This document shows positions 18,212 through 27,003 of a DNA stretch of 50,993 bases, in pieces (within the stretch, counting starts at the first letter, position 1; each line of letters begins with the position of its first letter). The translations under genes were made by a program, and so were the position numbers. The notes below the pieces were generated by a model. It was not told the DNA's origin, did no database searches, and saw only the letters and a list, made by a program, of their open reading frames with translations. Origin of the DNA: Methyloprofundus sp. (GTDB lineage: Bacteria; Pseudomonadota; Gammaproteobacteria; Methylococcales; Methylomonadaceae); the NCBI GenBank assembly GCA_014859465.1, contig JACUUF010000011.1, forward strand, positions 1 to 50,993. Reading direction: 5' to 3'.

Positions 18212-19569
18212 TGGAAACTTTACATAGCCTGTTTTATTTTATTGTTGCGATTGGATTATTGGTCGCGATTCATGAGTTCGGTCATTTTTGGGTGGCTAGA
18301 AAAACAGGCGTCAAAGTGCTGCGTTTTTCCATAGGTTTCGGTAAAGTTATTTGGAAATATCAAAAAGACAGTTCAACTACTGAGTATGTGCTTTCGGCTA
18401 TTCCGCTCGGTGGTTATGTGAAAATGGTTGATGAGCGCGAAGGTGATGTGGCGCCCGATGATTTACCCTATGCTTTTAGTCGTAAACCTTTATGGGCGCG
18501 TTCTGCTATTGTCGCAGCAGGTCCTGTTTTTAACTTAGTTTTGGCAGTTTTGCTGTATTGGCTGGTTTTTATGCTTGGCGAAACCGGTATGCGGCCAATT
18601 GTCGGTGCTGTTGAGCCAACAACATTGGCTGCCCAAGCTGGTTTTGCCGAAGGCGAAGAGATTGTTGCCGTTAATGGCATTGCGACAAAGACGTGGCGCG
18701 AAACCATGGAAACCATTCTTACTTCTGCCATGGATGCTGACACGGGATTGCCTATACAAGTAAAGAATCAGGATGGGATATTAGTAACGCATACCTTGGT
18801 TATTCCTTTGGCAATAAGCCAAGAGCCAGAGCTTTTATTTAAAGAATTGGGGCTGAAGGCCTGGCAGCCAACGATACCTAGTGTGGTTGGCAAAATTATA
18901 GCAAATAGTGTTGCCGAGCAAGCGGGATTGCAAACAGGTGATCTTATTCTGAGTGCTGATGGTCACGAATTTAAAGACTGGCTAGAATGGGTGGCTTATG
19001 TACAAACACATCCAGGCCAAGCTATGGCGGTATTGGTGGAGCGAGATGGCCTGGTGGTCGCGCTCAGCTTAACACCTGAAAGTGCCATTGAAAATGAACA
19101 GATTATTGGCAAAATCGGCGTAGGTGTACAAGTCCCCGAGGGTTTGCTGGATTCATTAATGATTGAATACTCTTTATCTCCAGCCGATGCTCTTGTCGCT
19201 GCCGTTGAACGTACTTGGTATTATTCTGGAGCGACTTTAAAAATGATGGGCTATATGTTTGTCGGTAAAGCATCAGTAGATAACTTAAGTGGACCGATTA
19301 GTATTGCTCAATATGCAGGCAAATCTGCAGAAATGGGCGTCGTTTCTTTTCTGAAATTTTTGGCTATAGTCAGTGTTAGTTTGGGTGTTTTGAATTTATT
19401 ACCTATTCCTGTTTTAGATGGTGGGCATTTATTAATGTTTGCTGTTGAGGCGGTAAAAGGTAGTCCGGTTGCGGAGAATGTTCAATTAGTTTTTCAGCAA
19501 ATAGGCATGGCGGCATTATTAGGTTTAATGATTCTCGCTGTGTTTCTGGATATTGGTCGTTTATTTTAA
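18211..19569 (+). CDS. rseP: site-2 membrane metalloprotease RseP
   Basis: 452 residues. Intramembrane zinc protease that cleaves anti-sigma factor RseA and leftover signal peptides. The zinc motif HEFGH is at 21-25 in the first membrane segment and the third ligand is in VLDGGH (about 400). Two periplasmic PDZ domains lie between (about 115-200 and 215-290). The start ATG shares bases with the dxr TAA. In most relatives bamA follows directly, but here the next gene is dsbC. Confidence 0.96.
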   Translation: METLHSLFYFIVAIGLLVAIHEFGHFWVARKTGVKVLRFSIGFGKVIWKYQKDSSTTEYVLSAIPLGGYVKMVDEREGDVAPDDLPYAFSRKPLWARSAIVAAGPVFNLVLAVLLYWLVFMLGETGMRPIVGAVEPTTLAAQAGFAEGEEIVAVNGIATKTWRETMETILTSAMDADTGLPIQVKNQDGILVTHTLVIPLAISQEPELLFKELGLKAWQPTIPSVVGKIIANSVAEQAGLQTGDLILSADGHEFKDWLEWVAYVQTHPGQAMAVLVERDGLVVALSLTPESAIENEQIIGKIGVGVQVPEGLLDSLMIEYSLSPADALVAAVERTWYYSGATLKMMGYMFVGKASVDNLSGPISIAQYAGKSAEMGVVSFLKFLAIVSVSLGVLNLLPIPVLDGGHLLMFAVEAVKGSPVAENVQLVFQQIGMAALLGLMILAVFLDIGRLF

Positions 19570-19608
19570 ATTAACCTCACATTCTCTCAATTACCTTAAA
19601 GGATTATT

Positions 19609-20331
19609 ATGCATAACTTAAAACACCTTTTCGTTGCTTTATTTTTAGCTGGCTTATTTGTCGCTCCAAGTGCGTTTGCAGATAAAGATGCGTTGAAAAA
19701 AGCACTGGCAGAAACGATGCCTTCAATTGCTATCGATGATATTTCTGACTCGAAAATAAAAGGTTTATATGAAGTGATGGTCGGCTCAGATGTCTTTTAT
19801 GTTTCAGAGGATGGCAAGTATCTGATTCAAGGCCATATGTTTGACTTAGCGGCTAAAAAAGATTTAACTGAAGACAAACTAGCCGAAGCTAGAGCTGTGC
19901 TGATTAATGGCGTAGCTAAAGATCAAATGATTATCTTCAAAGCGCCGGATAATAAGGGTACCGTTACTATTTTTACCGATATAGATTGTGGTTATTGCCG
20001 TAAACTACATGCAGAAATGGATAAATATTTGGCCGAAGGAATTACTATTCAGTACTTATTTTACCCGAGAGCCGGTAAAGATTCTGAGTCTTACAAAAAA
20101 GCAGTTTCTGTTTGGTGCGCAGACGATAGAAATACCGCATTAACCGTTGCAAAATCAAGCTCAAATCCGCCCGCAGAAAAAACCTGCAAAAATCCTGTTG
20201 ATGCCCATATGGCTTTAGGGGAAAAATTAGGGGTACGTGGTACGCCCATGATGGTGACAGAAAAAGGCACGATTTTCCCTGGCTATATGCCGGCTAAACA
20301 ATTAGCTGAAGCATTACAACAAGATAAATAA
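19609..20331 (+). CDS. dsbC: thiol:disulfide interchange protein DsbC
   Basis: 240 residues. Periplasmic disulfide isomerase. A Sec signal peptide ends at SAFA (cleavage after residue 24). An N-terminal dimerisation domain (about 25-85) is followed by a thioredoxin fold with active site CGYC at 127-130, the typical DsbC motif. A second cysteine pair (VWCADD and KTCKNP) matches the structural disulfide. The cis-Pro segment GVRGTPMMV is present. AAAGGA precedes the ATG. It follows rseP by 39 bases, with no obvious terminator between. Confidence 0.93.
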   Translation: MHNLKHLFVALFLAGLFVAPSAFADKDALKKALAETMPSIAIDDISDSKIKGLYEVMVGSDVFYVSEDGKYLIQGHMFDLAAKKDLTEDKLAEARAVLINGVAKDQMIIFKAPDNKGTVTIFTDIDCGYCRKLHAEMDKYLAEGITIQYLFYPRAGKDSESYKKAVSVWCADDRNTALTVAKSSSNPPAEKTCKNPVDAHMALGEKLGVRGTPMMVTEKGTIFPGYMPAKQLAEALQQDK

Positions 20332-20375
20332 CAGCGTATAAAAACAATAATTTTAACTCAATGAGGAGTCATGAT

Positions 20376-21044
20376 ATGACTGATAACTGGATTGCACCTT
20401 CTATTCTTTCTGCTGATTTTGCTAGATTAGGTGAAGAAGTAGATAATGTTTTAGCCTCTGGCGCAGATGTTGTTCATTTTGATGTAATGGATAATCATTT
20501 CGTGCCTAACTTAACTATTGGGCCGTTGGTCTGTGAAGCACTAAGAAAACATGGCGTAACCGCACCTATTGACGTGCATTTGATGATTGAACCTGTTGAT
20601 CGCATTATTCCTGATTTTGCAAAAGCAGGTGCCAGCATGATTACTTTTCACCCAGAAGCTTCTACGCATATTGATCGTACATTGCAAATGATTCGTGATT
20701 TAGGTTGTCAATCTGGCTTAGTCTTTAACCCAAGTACCCCCTTACATTTTCTTGACTATGTTATGGATAAAGTTGACATTATTTTATTAATGTCAGTAAA
20801 TCCTGGGTTTGGTGGTCAATCTTTTATTCCCGGCACCTTAAATAAATTGCGCCAGGCAAGACAAAGAATTGATGACAGTGGTTACGATATTCGCTTAGAA
20901 ATTGATGGCGGGGTTAAAGTCGATAATATCCGTGAAATTAAAGCAGCAGGCGCTGATATGTTTGTCGCTGGCTCAGCTATTTTTAGTCAGCCTGACTATA
21001 AAAAAGTAATAGATGAAATGCGTGCTGAATTAGCGAAAGCTTAA
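20376..21044 (+). CDS. rpe: ribulose-phosphate 3-epimerase
   Basis: 222 residues. Interconverts ribulose 5-phosphate and xylulose 5-phosphate in the pentose phosphate pathway; in a methanotroph it would help regenerate the ribulose monophosphate acceptor. The TIM-barrel motifs are [40 protein letters not shown] and EIDGGVK. GAGGAG at 20363-20368 has ideal spacing to ATG 20376, so the earlier in-frame start is rejected. Confidence 0.96.
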   Translation: MTDNWIAPSILSADFARLGEEVDNVLASGADVVHFDVMDNHFVPNLTIGPLVCEALRKHGVTAPIDVHLMIEPVDRIIPDFAKAGASMITFHPEASTHIDRTLQMIRDLGCQSGLVFNPSTPLHFLDYVMDKVDIILLMSVNPGFGGQSFIPGTLNKLRQARQRIDDSGYDIRLEIDGGVKVDNIREIKAAGADMFVAGSAIFSQPDYKKVIDEMRAELAKA

Positions 21045-21053
21045 TTTTACTGC

Positions 21054-21082
21054 TGGCGAAGTTACCTTATTTAACTTCGCCA
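21054..21082 (+). terminator. hairpin between rpe and rpiA
   Basis: TGGCGAAGTTA (21054-21064) pairs perfectly with TAACTTCGCCA (21072-21082) over a seven-base loop. No T-tract follows, so it may modulate rather than stop read-through into rpiA, which begins 34 bases later. Confidence 0.5.
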
Positions 21083-21115
21083 CAGTATGACCTTAACTAT
21101 TTAGGGAAATACGAT

Positions 21116-21775
21116 ATGACACAAGATGAAAGCAAACGTAAAGCTGCCGAAGCTGCCTTACCTTATATTAAAGATGTTGCTATTTTAGGGGTGGGCACGG
21201 GTTCAACTGTTAATCATTTTATTGATTGCCTGGCGGACTTTAACTTAACGAAAGAGATTAAAGGCGCAGTATCAAGCTCTATTGCGACTACGGAAAGACT
21301 GAAAAAAATTGGTATTCCAGTAATGGAATTAAGCGAGTCTGGCAACTTAGATGTTTATGTTGATGGTGCTGATGAAACTAACGCATTAAAGCAGTTGATT
21401 AAAGGCGGTGGCGGCGCATTAACCCGCGAGAAAATTATTGCCGGTGCGAGCAAGAAATTTGTTTGTATTGTCGATGAAAGCAAAACGGTTAAAGTGTTAG
21501 GTAAATTTCCTTTGCCGGTCGAAGTTATTCCTATGGCGCGCAGTTTTGTTGCGCGTGAGATGGTTAAATTAGGTGGCCAGCCTATTTGGCGTGAAAATTA
21601 TGTGACTGATAATGGTTGTGAAATTATCGATGTGCATAATATGGAAATTGTCGAGCCAATCGCCTTAGAGCGCTTAGTTAATAATATTCCGGGTGTTGTC
21701 AGTGTTGGTATCTTTGCTTTAAGGCCGGCCGATGTCGTACTGGTTGCCAAAGCATCTGGTGTAGAAACCCTGTAG
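21116..21775 (+). CDS. rpiA: ribose-5-phosphate isomerase A
   Basis: 219 residues. Interconverts ribose 5-phosphate and ribulose 5-phosphate. The phosphate loop [13 protein letters not shown] (about 25-37), [11 protein letters not shown] (about 80-90) with catalytic acids, and [12 protein letters not shown] (about 94-105) match RpiA. Its position after rpe makes a small pentose-phosphate pair. The following 259 bases before the HAD gene hold dispersed repeats. Confidence 0.96.
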   Translation: MTQDESKRKAAEAALPYIKDVAILGVGTGSTVNHFIDCLADFNLTKEIKGAVSSSIATTERLKKIGIPVMELSESGNLDVYVDGADETNALKQLIKGGGGALTREKIIAGASKKFVCIVDESKTVKVLGKFPLPVEVIPMARSFVAREMVKLGGQPIWRENYVTDNGCEIIDVHNMEIVEPIALERLVNNIPGVVSVGIFALRPADVVLVAKASGVETL

Positions 21776-21789
21776 TTTGTGCCTTATGT

Positions 21790-21880
21790 GCATAGGTATC
21801 TACATAAATCTTAAAGCCTTCTCCAATGGGGCAAGCCCTTTGGGTGCTGGGCAGAGATAATCGCCTGTAGAAGCGGCTCC
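21790..21880 (+). repeat. dispersed repeat, copy A
   Basis: Begins with CATAGGTATCTACATAAATC, continues TTAAAGCCTTCTCC, then GGGCAGAGATAATCGCCTGTA with a short AGCGGCTCCTAC palindrome arm. The same order of blocks occurs at 44396-44490 and partly at 44580-44684. Confidence 0.75.
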
Positions 21881-21943
21881 TACGCAACACGTTATTATTG
21901 AAAAAAGCTTAATTTAATGCCAGTGTGGCTATGCATTACTTAA

Positions 21944-22004
21944 TGCCCTAAGGGTAAATGCAAGCCCGATCCTGTCGGGCTTGTTCCTTTGCATAAGGCT
22001 TTAA
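21944..22004 (-). repeat. dispersed repeat, inverted copy A'
   Basis: Read on the minus strand this begins CTTAAAGCCTTATGC and ends GGGTAAATGC... as CATTTACCCTTAGGGC. It matches the internal part of the copy at 44580-44684, which also has TTAAAGCCTTATCC and GCATTTACCC. The element includes the hairpin AGCCCGAT-CCTG-TCGGGCT. With copy A it forms an inverted pair between rpiA and the HAD gene. Confidence 0.7.
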
Positions 22005-22034
22005 GGAAAGGGGCTTGGAATATTTATCAAGCGT

Positions 22035-22868
22035 TTAAATTCTTTCGCGTAAAGCTTTTGTTACCGCTTGCAAGTCTTGCATAATCCATGTCGGTGCAAA
22101 ATCAATGTCTTGCAAATCTTCACGCTTTGACGCCCCAGTTAAAACCATTAAACTGCGCATTCCGGTGCGTACGGCACCTAAAATATCGGTATCTAAACGA
22201 TCCCCAATAGCAATGGTATTTTCTGGCGTTGAGCCTAATAAGGCGAGTGCTTGTTGATACATAATTGGCTCTGGTTTACCAATAACAGTAGGCGTGCGTC
22301 CCGTAGCGGCATGTAAGGCGGCTAGTATTGCGCCATTGCCTTGTATTAAACCGCGTTCGGTAGGCAGTGTTGTATCGGCATTGGTGGCGATAAATTCCGC
22401 ACCAGCTTGTAAATTTAGCGTGGCAGTAGACAGTTTATCCCAATTGATGGTTTCATCTTTACCACACACGACAATATCCGCGCCTTGATGAGGTGTCTGC
22501 GGACTATTTAATTGATAAATATCGGTTAAAGTAAAGCCTTGTTCTAAGAGCGGCTGGCTGGCGCCTTGTTCGCCTAAAACGAAAATACGCGTCTTCGCTG
22601 GGTTTTTGTGTTGGCCAAGGTAAAGCGCTGTCGCCATGCCGGAAGTGAGGATTTCTTGTTGTTGCACGCTAACACCCATACGCGCTAATTTCTTAACATA
22701 TTGCTCAGCGGTATGACTGGCATTATTTGTCGCCAGAATAAAAGGCAATGCTTGTTCGCGCAATAACTGAAAGAAATCGCTTAAACCTGCAATAGCCTGT
22801 TCACCGTGCCATAATACGCCATCCATATCGACAATCAGAGCATTAATATTAGTTAAAGGTATGTTCAT
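22035..22868 (-). CDS. HAD-IIA family (NagD-type) sugar-phosphate phosphatase
   Basis: 277 residues. HAD-superfamily hydrolase with motif I DMDGVLW (nucleophile D14, acid D16), motif II in LATNNAS, and motifs III-IV in IGKPEPIMY and GDRLDTDILGA. The C2 cap placement and length fit NagD-type phosphatases, related to p-nitrophenylphosphatase and phosphoglycolate phosphatase enzymes; the substrate is not determined. The start codon (22868-22866) overlaps the divergent ggt ATG (22867-22869). There is no downstream Met that keeps motif I intact, so the overlap is real. No Shine-Dalgarno sequence is visible. Confidence 0.88.
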   Translation of the reverse strand: MNIPLTNINALIVDMDGVLWHGEQAIAGLSDFFQLLREQALPFILATNNASHTAEQYVKKLARMGVSVQQQEILTSGMATALYLGQHKNPAKTRIFVLGEQGASQPLLEQGFTLTDIYQLNSPQTPHQGADIVVCGKDETINWDKLSTATLNLQAGAEFIATNADTTLPTERGLIQGNGAILAALHAATGRTPTVIGKPEPIMYQQALALLGSTPENTIAIGDRLDTDILGAVRTGMRSLMVLTGASKREDLQDIDFAPTWIMQDLQAVTKALRERI

Positions 22869-24576
22869 GAGAATAAATACATTGAGTCAAAAAAAGAGTT
22901 GTCAGTTAGTCAGTTTAGCGCTGATTTTTGTGTTTTTCAGTATAACAGGCTGTAGCGTAAAACAACCAGGCCAAGTGGCGATAGCCTCCGCGCATCCTTT
23001 AGCAACGCAAGCGGGTTTTGAAATTTTAAACAAGGGCGGTAATGTTTACGATGCAGCGGTTGCTGTCAGTGCTGCTTTAGCGGTTGTTGAGCCTTCAGGT
23101 TCTGGCTTGGGCGGTGGCGGCTTCTGGCTATTGCATCGCGTAAGTGACGGCTTAGATATTATGTTGGATGGCCGTGAAAAAGCGCCCTTAGGCGCAGATA
23201 AAAACATGTTTCTTGATGCCCAAGGGACGGCAATTAAATCGCTTTCTTTAGAGGGTGCTTTGGCTGCCGGCATTCCCGGTATGCCGGCGGGCTTAGTGCA
23301 TTTATCTCAGCATTATGGCAAATTGACTTTGGCAGAAAGTTTGCAGCCGGCTATTCGCTATGCTGAGCAGGGCTTTGCTATCGGTGCGCGCCATCAAAAG
23401 TTGCTGGCTTTTCGTCAAGCAATTTTAAATAAAGATGCTGAAACTGCCGCTATTTTTTTGTCGCAAGGTGAAATTCCTGCAACGGGTAGCTTATTGGTGC
23501 AAAGCGATTTGGCTAACACCTTAAAACAGTTAGCTAATCAAGGGCATGCTGGATTTTATGCGGGAACGACTGCTGATAAATTGGTGGCTGCCGTACAAAA
23601 ACAAGGCGGTATTTGGTCATTGGCGGATTTACACCAATACCAAGTTATTGAGCGCGAGCCGGTGATGGGAAGCTATAAAGGTATAAAAATCACCGGTGCG
23701 GCTTTACCGGCATCGGGCGGTATCGTTTTAATTGCTGCGTTGAATATACTGGAAAATATCGACTTAGATGCGCTTGATAGCATTACTCGAAAACATGTGA
23801 TTATTGAGGCTCTGCGCCGTGCTTATCATGATCGGGCTTTATATTTGGGTGATGCGGATTTTATTGATGTGCCGGTGGCTCGCTTATTGAGTAAAGATTA
23901 TGCCCAGGGTTTAGCCAGTACACTGCGTACTGATAAGGCTTTACCTAGTGATTATCTGACGGGGCAAACAGAAGATCAGCCGGGCGGCCGCAATACCACC
24001 CATTTTTCGATTATTGATGCTGAAGGCAATCGTGTTTCAGCGACTTTAAGTGTTAATTTTCCTTTTGGTGCAGGTTTGGTCGCATCAGGAACAGGGGTGT
24101 TATTAAATAATCAAATGGATGATTTTGCGAGCAGCAAAAATTCAGCTAATGGTTATGGCTTGGTCGGTGGCGCAGCCAATGCTATTGCGCCAGAAAAGCG
24201 CATGTTATCCAGTATGACGCCGACTTTTTTAGAGGATAATCAGCGCATCGCGGTTTTAGGTACGCCAGGCGGCAGTCGTATTATTTCTATGGTGTTATTA
24301 GCGGCATTGGATTTTGCCGCCGGTAATACTCCAGAGTCATGGGTGAGTGTGCAACGTTTTCATCATCAATACCGGCCAGATCAGATTTTGTATGAGAAAA
24401 ATGGCTTAACTGAAGACGAAGTGCGTGGCTTACAAGCGCTAGGGCACCAGCTGAAGCAGAAATATAATTATGGCAATATGCAGGCTGTGCAATTAGATAA
24501 AGTGCATAAAACATTATCTGCGGCAAGTGACTTGCGTGGTGAAGGCTTGGCTAGTGTGCGCTTGATTGATGAATAA
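22867..24576 (+). CDS. ggt: gamma-glutamyltransferase, predicted lipoprotein
   Basis: 569 residues. Self-cleaving Ntn-hydrolase that hydrolyses or transfers the gamma-glutamyl group of glutathione. A lipoprotein signal peptide ends in SITGC (Cys29), so the enzyme is probably anchored to a periplasmic membrane face; E. coli GGT is soluble. The catalytic Thr that becomes the N terminus of the small subunit is T377 in NTTHFS. The GLGGGGFWL and oxyanion-hole region LGTPGGSRI are present. ATG 22867 has AAAGGT six bases upstream, better placed than for the in-frame ATG at 22861. The end overlaps the next gene by 8 bases. Confidence 0.93.
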   Translation: MRINTLSQKKSCQLVSLALIFVFFSITGCSVKQPGQVAIASAHPLATQAGFEILNKGGNVYDAAVAVSAALAVVEPSGSGLGGGGFWLLHRVSDGLDIMLDGREKAPLGADKNMFLDAQGTAIKSLSLEGALAAGIPGMPAGLVHLSQHYGKLTLAESLQPAIRYAEQGFAIGARHQKLLAFRQAILNKDAETAAIFLSQGEIPATGSLLVQSDLANTLKQLANQGHAGFYAGTTADKLVAAVQKQGGIWSLADLHQYQVIEREPVMGSYKGIKITGAALPASGGIVLIAALNILENIDLDALDSITRKHVIIEALRRAYHDRALYLGDADFIDVPVARLLSKDYAQGLASTLRTDKALPSDYLTGQTEDQPGGRNTTHFSIIDAEGNRVSATLSVNFPFGAGLVASGTGVLLNNQMDDFASSKNSANGYGLVGGAANAIAPEKRMLSSMTPTFLEDNQRIAVLGTPGGSRIISMVLLAALDFAAGNTPESWVSVQRFHHQYRPDQILYEKNGLTEDEVRGLQALGHQLKQKYNYGNMQAVQLDKVHKTLSAASDLRGEGLASVRLIDE

Positions 24577-25276
24577 CTCAGAAATTGACGTTTACACGAC
24601 GACCTTAGTATCAAGTTTTTACCATCGCCAAGCGTATTATTTAAGTTTATTGGACGCTAATGAATTGGCTATTGCCAAACGTTTTAAATTTCCTCAAGTA
24701 AGAGATAACTATATTGTGGCGCATGGCTTATTAAGAGAAACATTAGCGCGTTATGTTAACGTATCCGCCGCACAATTAAGGCTTACGAAAACGGCATTGG
24801 GTAAGCCATTTTTAGCTGACTATCCTGAGCTCAGTTTTAATATGTCGCATTCGGGTAATAGTCTGGCGATAGCCGTTGCGCAGCAATGCCAGTTAGGTAT
24901 TGATGTTGAATATTATAAAGCGCGCGATACTTGGGCGGGCATGGTCAGAAAATGTTTTGCTCCCGAAGAGGCGAAATACTGGCATAGCTTAGAGCAATCG
25001 GAGCAAGGCCGCGCCTTTTATCAATTTTGGGTAAGGAAAGAGGCTTTTGTTAAAGCCGATGGCAAAGGCATTACTTTAGGTTTAAATCAATGCGTGGTTA
25101 ATCCCTCGGGTTTAAAGCGCTTTTTGCGTGTGCCAGAAGCTTGCGGGGCAGCGCAATTGTGGCGCATTGATGCGTTTTCTTTATCGGTAGAGGTTATGGC
25201 GGCCGTGGTCTGTGACCAACAAGAGGCGGTATTACGGTTTTTAGATTTTAGTATTTTTCAGGAGTCGTTGTTATGA
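24569..25276 (+). CDS. 4'-phosphopantetheinyl transferase (Sfp/Gsp/AcpT type)
   Basis: 235 residues. Transfers phosphopantetheine from CoA to a carrier-protein serine. Signature motifs are FNMSHSGN (about 91-98), LGIDVEYYK (about 110-118, magnesium ligands) and FWVRKEAFVKADGKG (about 152-166). The two-domain length fits the Sfp class rather than the short AcpS class. It overlaps ggt by 8 bases and yceI by 4 bases. No polyketide or peptide synthase is in the window, so the target carrier protein is unknown. Confidence 0.92.
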   Translation: MNNSEIDVYTTTLVSSFYHRQAYYLSLLDANELAIAKRFKFPQVRDNYIVAHGLLRETLARYVNVSAAQLRLTKTALGKPFLADYPELSFNMSHSGNSLAIAVAQQCQLGIDVEYYKARDTWAGMVRKCFAPEEAKYWHSLEQSEQGRAFYQFWVRKEAFVKADGKGITLGLNQCVVNPSGLKRFLRVPEACGAAQLWRIDAFSLSVEVMAAVVCDQQEAVLRFLDFSIFQESLL

Positions 25277-25839
25277 AACAAGGTATTTTATGTTTAGCTT
25301 TAAGTGTGCTTGCCAGTACGCCAGTATTGGCAGCCGATTCTTATACTATCGATTCCAAGCATACTTTTCCGAGCTTTGAAATTAATCATTTGGGCTTTTC
25401 TATGCAGCGAGGGCGTTTTAATCAAACCAGCGGAACGATCCAATTAGATCCTGAAGCAGGCACCGGCAGTATGCAGATTATTGTTGACGCCGCTTCAATT
25501 GATACCGGTTTAGAGGAGTTGGAGGCGCATTTGCGTGGCGCAGATTTTTTCGATACGGCACGTTATCCGAAAATCGTGTTTAGCTCGAATACCCTGCATT
25601 TTAAAGAACAACAATTAGTTGCGGTGGAAGGACAATTGACTTTGCACGGGGTTACTAAGCCTGTTACCTTGACTGTTGATTATTTTTACTGTGGAATCAA
25701 TCTGCGCAGTTTAAAAAATGTCTGTGGAGCCAATGCGCTAGCGACAATTAAGCGTTCAGATTTTGCCGTCGATAAATATGCGCCATTATTAGCTGATGAC
25801 GTGAAGATTATTATTCAGGTAGAAGCGATTAAAGATTAG
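25273..25839 (+). CDS. YceI family periplasmic lipid-binding protein
   Basis: 188 residues. A Sec signal peptide (cleavage near VLA, residue 20) is followed by the YceI lipocalin-like beta barrel: YTIDSKHTFPSFEINHLGFS, then DASSIDTG-like DAASIDTG, HLRGADFFDTARYPKIVF and GVTKPVTL. YceI proteins bind polyisoprenoid lipids. Two cysteines (YFYCGIN and NVCGAN) could form a disulfide. The start overlaps the phosphopantetheinyl transferase stop (ATGA). Confidence 0.93.
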   Translation: MKQGILCLALSVLASTPVLAADSYTIDSKHTFPSFEINHLGFSMQRGRFNQTSGTIQLDPEAGTGSMQIIVDAASIDTGLEELEAHLRGADFFDTARYPKIVFSSNTLHFKEQQLVAVEGQLTLHGVTKPVTLTVDYFYCGINLRSLKNVCGANALATIKRSDFAVDKYAPLLADDVKIIIQVEAIKD

Positions 25840-25890
25840 ATGCTATTAGTCAATAAGCGCTCATGGAATAAAAAACAATGAAACTAGCCA

Positions 25891-27003
25891 ATGATTAAGC
25901 AAGATACCTTTGATTATCAAAAGATTTTTTTAGAAGATGTCCCGTTAATGGATGTTCGAGCGCCAGTTGAATTTCATCGTGGCGCTTTTCCACATAGTCA
26001 GAATATTCCGATTTTAGATGATCCACAACGTGAGGCCATTGGCACTTGTTATAAAAACCAGGGGCAAGATGCGGCTATTGCTTTAGGCTTGGAGCTGGTT
26101 AATCCAGCGCTGCGCGTACAACGGCTGGCGCAATGGGCGGACTTTGTAAAATCGCATCCAGAAGGCTATTTATACTGTTTTCGTGGCGGATTGCGTTCGC
26201 GTACAACCCAGGCATGGTTGCAAGAGCAGGGGATTCATTATCCGCTTATCCAGGGTGGCTATAAAGCCATGCGCACTTACTTAATTGAACAATTAGAGCT
26301 GAGTGCAGCGCAAATTCCGTTGGTTATTTTAAGCGGCCTGACCGGCTCAGGGAAAACGCATGTTTTAAAGAAAACTAATGATTATGTCGATTTAGAAGGG
26401 TTGGCTAAGCATCGAGGCTCTGCTTTTGGTAGTAATGTTCATGATTGCCAGCCCACTCAAATAAACTGGGAAAATGAGCTCGCTATCGCCTGTCTTAAAT
26501 ATCGACATCATTTCCCTCAAGCAGGCTTATTGTTGGAAGATGAAAGTAAGCGCATAGGGCGTTGCATTTTGCCTGAGTGTTTACACATTAAAATGCAGCA
26601 AGCGCCTTATATCTTTCTTGAACGTCAGTTGCAAGAGCGGGTGCAGATCATTCGAGAAGATTACTTTGCCAGTAATTGGCTGCTTTATCAGCAGGCATAT
26701 CCAGCACTTGCTGAGCAAAAATTTAGCGCTTTTTTATTTAATAGTTTGGAGCGTATCAAAAAACGCTTAGGCGGTATTCGCTATCAAAAAATGCATGCCT
26801 TATTTGCTTTGGCTTTAGCGCATTTGTTTGCCACGGGGCAAAGTCATTTATTTGATGAAAGTATTCAGCTGTTACTAGAAGAATATTATGATCCGATGTA
26901 TCAATATCAGCTAAAAAATAAACAGAGTGAGCGGCTGTTTAGTGGCACAGAGCCTGACATTTTGGCATGGGCTAATGAACATTTAAAGGAGATGCAAGCA
27001 TGA
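25891..27003 (+). CDS. selU: tRNA 2-selenouridine synthase
   Basis: 370 residues, also called MnmH or YbbB. Replaces sulfur with selenium at the wobble uridine of some tRNAs, via a geranylated intermediate, using selenophosphate. An N-terminal rhodanese domain carries the active Cys C96 (YCFRGGLRSR). A P-loop follows (GLTGSGKT, 149-156), part of the C-terminal ATPase-like domain. The stop overlaps the selD start by four bases, so the enzyme and its selenium-donor synthase are made together. Confidence 0.95.
   Translation: MIKQDTFDYQKIFLEDVPLMDVRAPVEFHRGAFPHSQNIPILDDPQREAIGTCYKNQGQDAAIALGLELVNPALRVQRLAQWADFVKSHPEGYLYCFRGGLRSRTTQAWLQEQGIHYPLIQGGYKAMRTYLIEQLELSAAQIPLVILSGLTGSGKTHVLKKTNDYVDLEGLAKHRGSAFGSNVHDCQPTQINWENELAIACLKYRHHFPQAGLLLEDESKRIGRCILPECLHIKMQQAPYIFLERQLQERVQIIREDYFASNWLLYQQAYPALAEQKFSAFLFNSLERIKKRLGGIRYQKMHALFALALAHLFATGQSHLFDESIQLLLEEYYDPMYQYQLKNKQSERLFSGTEPDILAWANEHLKEMQA

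Noticed and set aside
21776-22034. CRISPR-like array from repeated blocks
   Set aside because: Copies are inverted, unequal in length and have no regular spacers; no cas genes are present.
22861-22866. ATG 22861 as the ggt start
   Set aside because: AAAGGT ends directly at this ATG, too close to serve it, and is correctly spaced for ATG 22867.
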